A stretch of 64,000 bases of DNA from Pseudomonas akapageensis (GTDB lineage: Bacteria > Pseudomonadota > Gammaproteobacteria > Pseudomonadales > Pseudomonadaceae), in the NCBI RefSeq assembly GCF_011355085.1, contig NZ_VXCP01000001.1:138285-202284 (forward strand), written 5' to 3'. Positions 62,086 to 64,000 of the stretch are shown here, piece by piece (the stretch's first letter is position 1; each line of letters opens with the position of its first letter). The notes under the pieces were generated by a model. It searched no databases, was not told the origin of the DNA, and was given only the letters and a program-made list of their open reading frames with translations. A program made the position numbers and the translations under genes.

Positions 62086-63369
62086 TCATCCGAGCATTCC
62101 CCATGTAATCCCATATTCAGCCTGCACGATCTTGTCGGACAGCGGCCATGAACGCTCGCGGCGGAATGAGAGCAAGGCCTTGGGCATGATCTCGCCTTGC
62201 TTGAAAAAGCGGGCGTCGTTTCTATCGACCAATAGATAAATGCCGCTTTGGGGCGGGACAATCTTCCAGTAGCCATTTTCCGGGCAGGCGTCACCGCTAC
62301 GGCAAATGCGTAGCGGGAAGTAGGTCTCGGTGAAGGAAGGTGAGCCCGGCTTGGGCTTGCCGGTGGCAGGGTCCAGTACCATGGCCTTGGCTAGTTCGTT
62401 GATCAGTGCTGGGGTGGGCTTTTCTGGCGGGACATTGGCCAGCCGGGCTTCCAGCCATTGCAGCTTGCCGTCCCAGGCTGGCAGCTTGGCCGGCGGTAGT
62501 GGGAGGATCTCGTTGATTTCGGGGACTTTGGGGGAGGCGTAGGAGTAGTTCGCCAGCACCCTCCAGATTTTCTTGTAGCGCTCGGCACGTTCGACGTCTT
62601 CATCTTGGCCTAGGTAATGCAATTCCTCTGAAGGTGGTGGGTTACGAAAGCCCTCCTCCAGAAATGAGGCAGAGCTCTCATCACCAGCAGCCACTCCGAA
62701 TTGGAATGCAATGAGTGCCTCCTGGTATCGTCCCTTTCCTTTAAGATTGACCCCCAGAGAAGAGGCCGCCTCACCATTGCCTTGCTCGGCCGCACAGCGG
62801 CGCATTTGCAGGGCAACGTCCGGAGCAATATCGCTCGGCGCCAATTTTTTGCCAACATAAGTCTGGGCTTGGGCATTGCCCTGATCGGCGGCCTTGCGGA
62901 AGTAACGCAGGGACATTTCCGGGTCCTGCTCCAGACCGGCCGAACCCTGCTGCAGAAAGATCCCGACGAAGTAATATCCGGTCGCTACGCCCGCTTCGAT
63001 CAGGGTCTGGCTCAGACGCAGATGCTCATCGCCACGTAGTTTGAACTTACCGCGCATGGCACCATTCTGCAGGTTGATGTTGGCCTTGTAATGGCCGTTC
63101 TCGGCGGCGATGCGGTAGAGGCGCTCGATCTCGACATCGACGCCTTTGTCCTGCTTGAGCTGGTTGTTCTTCTGCAGCCAGCGTGCGTACTGGAACAGCA
63201 AATCGGTCTGGGCAGACGGCGCGGGGATGGTTTCGTGCACACAGGTAAAGGCCAGCTTGGCGTTAATATTTGTTAACCGGTCCATGGGAGACTCCTTCTT
63301 GACGGGGGTAAAAGCGCCGCTTCCACAGGCGGTCAACAGCAGGCATGAAAGCAGCAGGATTCGGCGCAT
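62086..63369 (-). CDS. Sel1-repeat lipoprotein, putative immunity protein of a T6SS phospholipase
   Basis: A 427-aa lipoprotein with signal MRRILLLSCLLLTACGSG (lipobox LTAC). It is followed by Sel1/TPR-like helical pairs (YFRKAADQGNAQAQTYVGKK, CAAEQGNGEAASSLGVNLKG) between about residues 60 and 250, and a separate C-terminal domain ending ITWGMLG. The ATG at 63369 overlaps the stop of the phospholipase gene. Periplasmic Sel1-type lipoproteins encoded beside PLD effectors are the Tli5 immunity proteins, which bind and inhibit the enzyme. Role inferred from this context. Confidence 0.75.
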   Translation of the reverse strand: MRRILLLSCLLLTACGSGAFTPVKKESPMDRLTNINAKLAFTCVHETIPAPSAQTDLLFQYARWLQKNNQLKQDKGVDVEIERLYRIAAENGHYKANINLQNGAMRGKFKLRGDEHLRLSQTLIEAGVATGYYFVGIFLQQGSAGLEQDPEMSLRYFRKAADQGNAQAQTYVGKKLAPSDIAPDVALQMRRCAAEQGNGEAASSLGVNLKGKGRYQEALIAFQFGVAAGDESSASFLEEGFRNPPPSEELHYLGQDEDVERAERYKKIWRVLANYSYASPKVPEINEILPLPPAKLPAWDGKLQWLEARLANVPPEKPTPALINELAKAMVLDPATGKPKPGSPSFTETYFPLRICRSGDACPENGYWKIVPPQSGIYLLVDRNDARFFKQGEIMPKALLSFRRERSWPLSDKIVQAEYGITWGMLG

Positions 63370-64000
63370 CAATCGAGATCCTTCAGGGTGGCTTCGCCGT
63401 AGTAGAATTCGACCAGCGGTGCATAGGGCACCCCCATCACCTTCTCATCCTGTCGATCTTCGTTTTCCTTGATAATTTTCTGCCAAGCCTTGAACGCCTC
63501 CGCCGGATCATCCTGCGCCCCCATCTCCTTCGTATGCAGGTTCCACAACCGCCGCCGCATCGCCTGGGTCACACTCGCCCACTCATGGGCAATATTCAGC
63601 TCACTGTCGACCTGCATGCTGCGGGTGTTGATATTGGCCGAGCCGTGGGTGGTGAAGACGTCGTTGACGATCATCAGCTTGGAATGGACATACACCGGCA
63701 TCCACTCCTTGCCCGCCGGCGAGTCGGGGGCGACCAGTGAGCAAATATGAACCTTGAGGCCCGGGATATTCCTGTTTGGCTGGATCGTGCTGTCGTTGAT
63801 CTCCTTGATTTGTCGATCAAGCTCGGCCTGCCATTGCTTGAGTTCTTTTTGCCCGACGTGGTCGCGCAGGTCGGGTCGAGGCTTCGGAGGTGCCGCTCTG
63901 GTCACCAGTGCGATGCGCTGCAACTTGGTCACTTCAGGAATGGTCTCGGCGCGGCCGAGGCTTTCAAGCATGCGTTGGGTGTTCCGGGTACCGGCGCCGA
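63369..64000 (-). CDS. Phospholipase D family effector (Tle5-like), partial
   Basis: The frame is open through the right edge, so only the C-terminal 210 residues are seen. It has a complete second HKD motif, VHSKLMIVNDVFTTHGSANINTRS (His, Lys and Asp, then the GSxN tail), and SELNIAHEW after it, as in phospholipase D enzymes of the Tle5 type. Such enzymes degrade phosphatidylethanolamine in rival cells after type VI delivery. The first HKD half and any delivery signal lie outside the window. It is coupled by overlap to the Sel1 lipoprotein. Confidence 0.8.
   Translation of the reverse strand, partial: GAGTRNTQRMLESLGRAETIPEVTKLQRIALVTRAAPPKPRPDLRDHVGQKELKQWQAELDRQIKEINDSTIQPNRNIPGLKVHICSLVAPDSPAGKEWMPVYVHSKLMIVNDVFTTHGSANINTRSMQVDSELNIAHEWASVTQAMRRRLWNLHTKEMGAQDDPAEAFKAWQKIIKENEDRQDEKVMGVPYAPLVEFYYGEATLKDLD

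Overview
The window is chromosomal DNA from a Pseudomonas, most likely of the fluorescens/putida side of the genus. Gene order follows the P. aeruginosa PAO1 stretch from waaL through the LPS-core genes, glnE, aceE-aceF, dipA, msrA, the nhaP2/mscK/selO block and an orphan ParA. The intergenic repeats (palindromes built on CTGGCAAGCCAGCTCCCAC and CGTTCCCACGC) are typical of that group. I see no rRNA, tRNA, CRISPR array, insertion sequence or integrase.

Layout. (1) 1-15401, all minus strand: a nearly gapless LPS core operon. In transcription order it holds waaF, waaC, waaG, four sugar-kinase-like genes (waaP, wapP, an unnamed one and a double-domain wapQ-like one), a carbamoyltransferase (wapO), wapH, mig-14, dnpA, ssg, a GT2 glycosyltransferase and the start of waaL, which runs off the left edge. 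Stop/start overlaps and non-ATG starts are frequent. (2) 15580-23284: glnE (minus), then the divergent pyruvate dehydrogenase operon aceE-aceF, with two mirror-image 13-bp palindromes upstream and two hairpins after it. (3) 23429-43431: a PhoD-like phosphoesterase that looks inserted, then dipA, msrA, rlmJ, the divergent putP/putA pair with seven GTTGCA boxes between them, an acyl-CoA dehydrogenase, a K+/H+ antiporter, mscK, and a small DUF3077-type gene behind a strongly folded leader. (4) 43553-48438: selO, an AT-richer accessory pocket, trxC and an orphan ParA. The pocket holds a 68-aa orphan and a two-gene unit: an ADP-ribosyltransferase with a macro-like N-terminus, overlapped by a small gene that may be its immunity or antitoxin partner. 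(5) 48743-62078: a 15-gene aryl-polyene type pigment operon. It has a chain-length-factor-like KS, acyltransferase, two ACPs, membrane protein, AMP-ligase fused to a hotdog dehydratase, MIO ammonia-lyase, thioesterase, LolA-like carrier, MMPL exporter, lipoprotein, KS, dehydratase, ketoreductase and KS. (6) 62086-64000, minus: a Sel1-type lipoprotein overlapping the C-terminal half of a phospholipase D, resembling a type VI secretion Tle5/Tli5 pair, cut by the right edge.

How the parts work together: region 1 builds and phosphorylates the inner and outer LPS core. Region 5 would make an aryl polyene by loading a lyase-derived aryl acid onto ACP, extending it with the KS/KR/DH set and exporting it through the MMPL/LolA/lipoprotein module to the outer membrane. 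The most novel-looking item is the ART/partner pair at about 45.5-47.0 kb. Next are the folded leader at about 42.9-43.1 kb and the possible deletion scar, with an 11-codon cistron, inside the polyene operon.
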